Origin: an uncultured Chloroflexota bacterium | Lineage (GTDB): Bacteria > Chloroflexota > Chloroflexia > Chloroflexales > Roseiflexaceae | Direction of reading: 5' to 3' | NCBI GenBank assembly: GCA_903871975.1 | Contig: CAIQIY010000461.1 | Coordinates: 1-6,682, forward strand | DNA: 6,682 nt | Shown: positions 4,654 through 6,682 of the stretch, in pieces | Layout of the letters: each line of letters opens with the position of its first letter | Numbering within the stretch: the first letter of the stretch is position 1 | Translations under genes and position numbers: made by a program | Notes under the pieces: model-generated | What the model was told of the DNA's origin: nothing | The model's input: only the letters and a program-made list of their open reading frames with translations | Databases searched by the model: none

Positions 4654-6261
4654 ATGCATCAGGAATGTGTGCTGCTGAACGGCAGCATCGTCACCTTCGA
4701 CGCAGCACAACCGCGCGTCACGGCGCTGGCGATCCGCGACGGGCGCGTGGTGGCGCTCGGCAACGCCGCCGAGGCGCGTGCCGCACTGGGGCCGCGCGCC
4801 GCCGTGCTGGACCTCGGTGGGCGCACCGCCATTCCGGCGCTCACCGATGCCCACGTCCATCTGGTGTCGCATGCGCTGGCACGCACCCGCGTGCAGCTCG
4901 ACGACGTGCGCGACTTCGATGAAGTGCTGCGCCGCATCGCGGCCTACGCCGCCGCATTGCCCGCCGGGGCCTGGCTGCGCGGCGGTGGGTGGGACCACAC
5001 CCTGTGGGGTGGTCGCTGGCCGACGGCGGCCGAGCTCGATGCGGTGACCGGCGGCCGGCCGGCGCTGTTGTCGCGCAAGGACGGCCACAGCGCCTGGGTC
5101 AACCATCGGGCGCTGGCACTCGCCGGCATCGATGCCACCACCGCCGATCCGCCGGGCGGGGCGATCCAGCGCGATGCCGATGGCACGCCGTCGGGCATCG
5201 TGTTCGAGATGGCCATCGACCTCGTCCGCTGCCATGTGCCGGCACCAGGCGAAGCCGAGATCCTCGCCGCCGTCGAGGACGCCATCGCCGAGGCGCACGG
5301 GTACGGCATGGTCGGCATGCATGTGCCCACCAGCATGACGCCGGGCGATGGCGCACTCACGCTCGGCACCGTCCAGCGATTGCGCGAACGCGGCCGCCTG
5401 GCGCTGCGCTGCCTGATGTACCTCGGGCTCGACGGCCTCGAGCCGGCGCTGACCACCGGGCTGCGCAGCGGATTCGGCGATCGCTGGATCCGCCTGGGCG
5501 GGCTGAAGTTCTTCGCCGACGGCACGCTCGGCTCGCAGACCGCCGAGATGCTCGAGCCGTACGAGGGCGGTGGTGGGCGTGGCTTGCCGGTGATCGGGCG
5601 CGACCAGATGGACGACGTCGTCACCCGCGCCATCGCTGGCGGGCTGGCGGTGTCGGTGCACGCCATCGGCGATGCCGCCAACCGTGCCGTCCTCGACGCC
5701 ATCGAGCGCGGCACCGCCGCCGCCGGTGGTCGCCGGCCGGCCTTGCCGCACCGCATCGAGCACTGCCAACTGCTGACCACCACCGACATCCCGCGCTTCG
5801 CCCAGCTCGGCGTCGTCGCCTCGATGCAGCCGATTCACTGCACCCAGGACCTGCCCGTCGCGCAGGAGCTGTGGGGCGCGCGTTGTGCGGGTGCCTACGC
5901 CTGGCGCTCGCTGCGCGACAGCGGCGCCGTGCTGGCGTTTGGCTCCGATGCACCGGTCGAATCGCTCGATCCGTGGCTCAGCGTGCATGCTGCGGTGACG
6001 CGCGAACGGCGCGACAGCGGCCCGGCCGGCGGCTGGTATCCCGAACAACGCCTCAGCGTCGCCGAAGCGCTCGAGGGATTCACGGCCGGTGCGGCGATCG
6101 CCGCCGGTGCCGCCCACGAGCAAGGGCGCCTGAGCCCGGGATTCCTCGCCGACATCGCCGTGCTCGACGCCGATCCGTTTGCCGTCGAGCCGGCGCACCT
6201 CGCCGGCATCCGCGCCGACATCACCATCCTCGAGGGCCAGGTCGTCTGGCAACGCAGCTGA
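4654..6261 (+). CDS. YtcJ-like metal-dependent amidohydrolase (amidohydrolase family 3)
   Basis: The 535-residue product fits the YtcJ/NfdA branch of the amidohydrolase superfamily, metal-dependent TIM-barrel hydrolases that cleave amide or related C-N bonds. The N-terminal beta-sandwich part runs to AIPALTDAHVHLVS (59-72), with the metal-binding H67 and H69. SRKDGHSAWVNHRAL (140-154) is the family's typical substrate-side loop. GLKFFADGTLGSQTAEM (283-299) contributes the conserved K285. VSVHAIGDAANRAVLDAIE (333-351) supplies H336, LPHRIEHCQLL (364-374) supplies H370, and AFGSDAPVESLDPW (428-441) supplies the catalytic/metal Asp D432. A C-terminal LSPGFLADIAVLDADPF (493-509) closes the sandwich domain, as is usual. 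All metal ligands are present, so it should be active. There is no signal peptide, so it is cytosolic. The natural substrate is unknown for most members. It follows the oxidoreductase by 44 nt and precedes aroC by 21 nt. Confidence 0.93.
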   Translation: MHQECVLLNGSIVTFDAAQPRVTALAIRDGRVVALGNAAEARAALGPRAAVLDLGGRTAIPALTDAHVHLVSHALARTRVQLDDVRDFDEVLRRIAAYAAALPAGAWLRGGGWDHTLWGGRWPTAAELDAVTGGRPALLSRKDGHSAWVNHRALALAGIDATTADPPGGAIQRDADGTPSGIVFEMAIDLVRCHVPAPGEAEILAAVEDAIAEAHGYGMVGMHVPTSMTPGDGALTLGTVQRLRERGRLALRCLMYLGLDGLEPALTTGLRSGFGDRWIRLGGLKFFADGTLGSQTAEMLEPYEGGGGRGLPVIGRDQMDDVVTRAIAGGLAVSVHAIGDAANRAVLDAIERGTAAAGGRRPALPHRIEHCQLLTTTDIPRFAQLGVVASMQPIHCTQDLPVAQELWGARCAGAYAWRSLRDSGAVLAFGSDAPVESLDPWLSVHAAVTRERRDSGPAGGWYPEQRLSVAEALEGFTAGAAIAAGAAHEQGRLSPGFLADIAVLDADPFAVEPAHLAGIRADITILEGQVVWQRS

Positions 6262-6282
6262 ACGCGACGGAGGCGGCCGCAG

Positions 6283-6682
6283 ATGGCAGGCAATAGTTTC
6301 GGCACGGTCTTCCGGCTCAGCACCTGGGGCGAGTCCCACGGCATCGCCGTCGGCTGCGTGGTCGACGGCTGCCCGGCTGGCATCCCGCTCAGCGAAGCCG
6401 ACATCCAGCGCGAGCTCGATCGGCGCCGCGTCGGCCAGAGTCGCGTCACTTCGCAGCGCCGCGAGCCGGATCTGGTCCAGATCTTCTCGGGGGTCTTCGA
6501 GGGGCGTACCACCGGCACGCCGATCGCGATGCAGGTGATGAATGCCGACGCGAAATCGGGCCACTACGAGAATATTCGCACACTGTACCGGCCTGGGCAT
6601 GCCGATTACACCTGGGATGCCAAATATGGCTTCCGCGACCATCGGGGGGGCGGGCGTTCGAGCGCCCGCGAGACGATCGGGC
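6283..6682 (+). CDS. aroC: Chorismate synthase, N-terminal part (3' truncated by window edge)
   Basis: Chorismate synthase converts 5-enolpyruvylshikimate-3-phosphate to chorismate with reduced FMN, the last step of the shikimate pathway leading to aromatic amino acids, folate and quinones. The first 133 residues are visible and unmistakable: MAGNSFGTVFRLSTWGESHG (1-20) with conserved H19, DRRRVGQSRVTSQRREPD (46-63), SGVFEGRTTGTPI (69-81), RPGHADYTWDAKYGFRDH (103-120) with H106, and RGGGRSSARETIG (121-133). The opening MAGN..G..FR and the RREPD segment are of the type found in proteobacterial AroC rather than the MRYLTAGESHG type of many Gram-positives. GGAGG at 6269-6273 lies 9 nt before the ATG. 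The gene starts 21 nt after the amidohydrolase stop, so it probably depends at least partly on the promoter near 3390. The frame remains open to the end of the window. Confidence 0.98.
   Translation, partial: MAGNSFGTVFRLSTWGESHGIAVGCVVDGCPAGIPLSEADIQRELDRRRVGQSRVTSQRREPDLVQIFSGVFEGRTTGTPIAMQVMNADAKSGHYENIRTLYRPGHADYTWDAKYGFRDHRGGGRSSARETIG

Noticed and set aside
4387..6642. A very long open frame on the minus strand (751 codons) opposite the amidohydrolase and aroC
   Set aside because: It is the antisense shadow of GC-rich coding sequence. The plus-strand frames carry clear amidohydrolase and chorismate synthase motifs, while the minus translation is Arg/Ala/Gly/His-rich without any recognisable domain.

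Overview
The window is a gene-dense stretch of a high-GC bacterial chromosome (roughly 69% GC by eye). All eight genes read as ordinary chromosomal genes. There is no rRNA, tRNA, CRISPR array, insertion sequence or phage gene. Three things point to Chloroflexota (Chloroflexia, Roseiflexus/Kouleothrix-like): the Pro/Thr/Ala-rich linkers of the type PTATRTRVPTATPT in an exported protein, the character of the DnaX tail and chorismate synthase, and the gene order dnaX-ybaB-recR. This placement rests on remembered family features and no search was run, so it is moderate at best.

Layout. (1) Bases 1-1593, plus strand: the 3' end of dnaX (clamp-loader tau/gamma), then ybaB/ebfC (nucleoid-associated protein) and recR (recombination mediator). 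They are packed with a 13-nt gap and a 1-nt stop/start overlap, which is the classic replication/repair operon. (2) Bases 1661-3293, minus strand: rsmI (16S rRNA 2'-O-methyltransferase) followed, with a 14-nt overlap, by an exported glucosaminidase/lysozyme-like protein. This pair converges on recR across a 67-nt spacer that holds a GC-rich hairpin. (3) Bases 3294-3451: a 158-nt divergent intergenic region with one promoter candidate for each direction. (4) Bases 3452-6682, plus strand: a Gfo/Idh/MocA-family NAD(P)-dependent oxidoreductase, a YtcJ-like metal-dependent amidohydrolase, and the 5' part of aroC (chorismate synthase). The gaps are 44 and 21 nt, so a single transcript is likely.

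Together these cover DNA replication and recombination, ribosome maturation, cell-wall turnover, an uncharacterised small-molecule oxidoreductase/hydrolase pair, and the last step of the shikimate pathway. I found no convincing new multi-gene system. The points most worth a second look are: a strong excess of CGATCG, including the GCGATCGC octamer, across several genes and reading frames; a possible leaderless or near-leaderless rsmI transcript; an RsmI that lacks the usual C-terminal helical domain and ends in an acidic tail; the exported glucosaminidase coupled to rsmI; and the uncharacterised oxidoreductase/amidohydrolase pair directly upstream of aroC.
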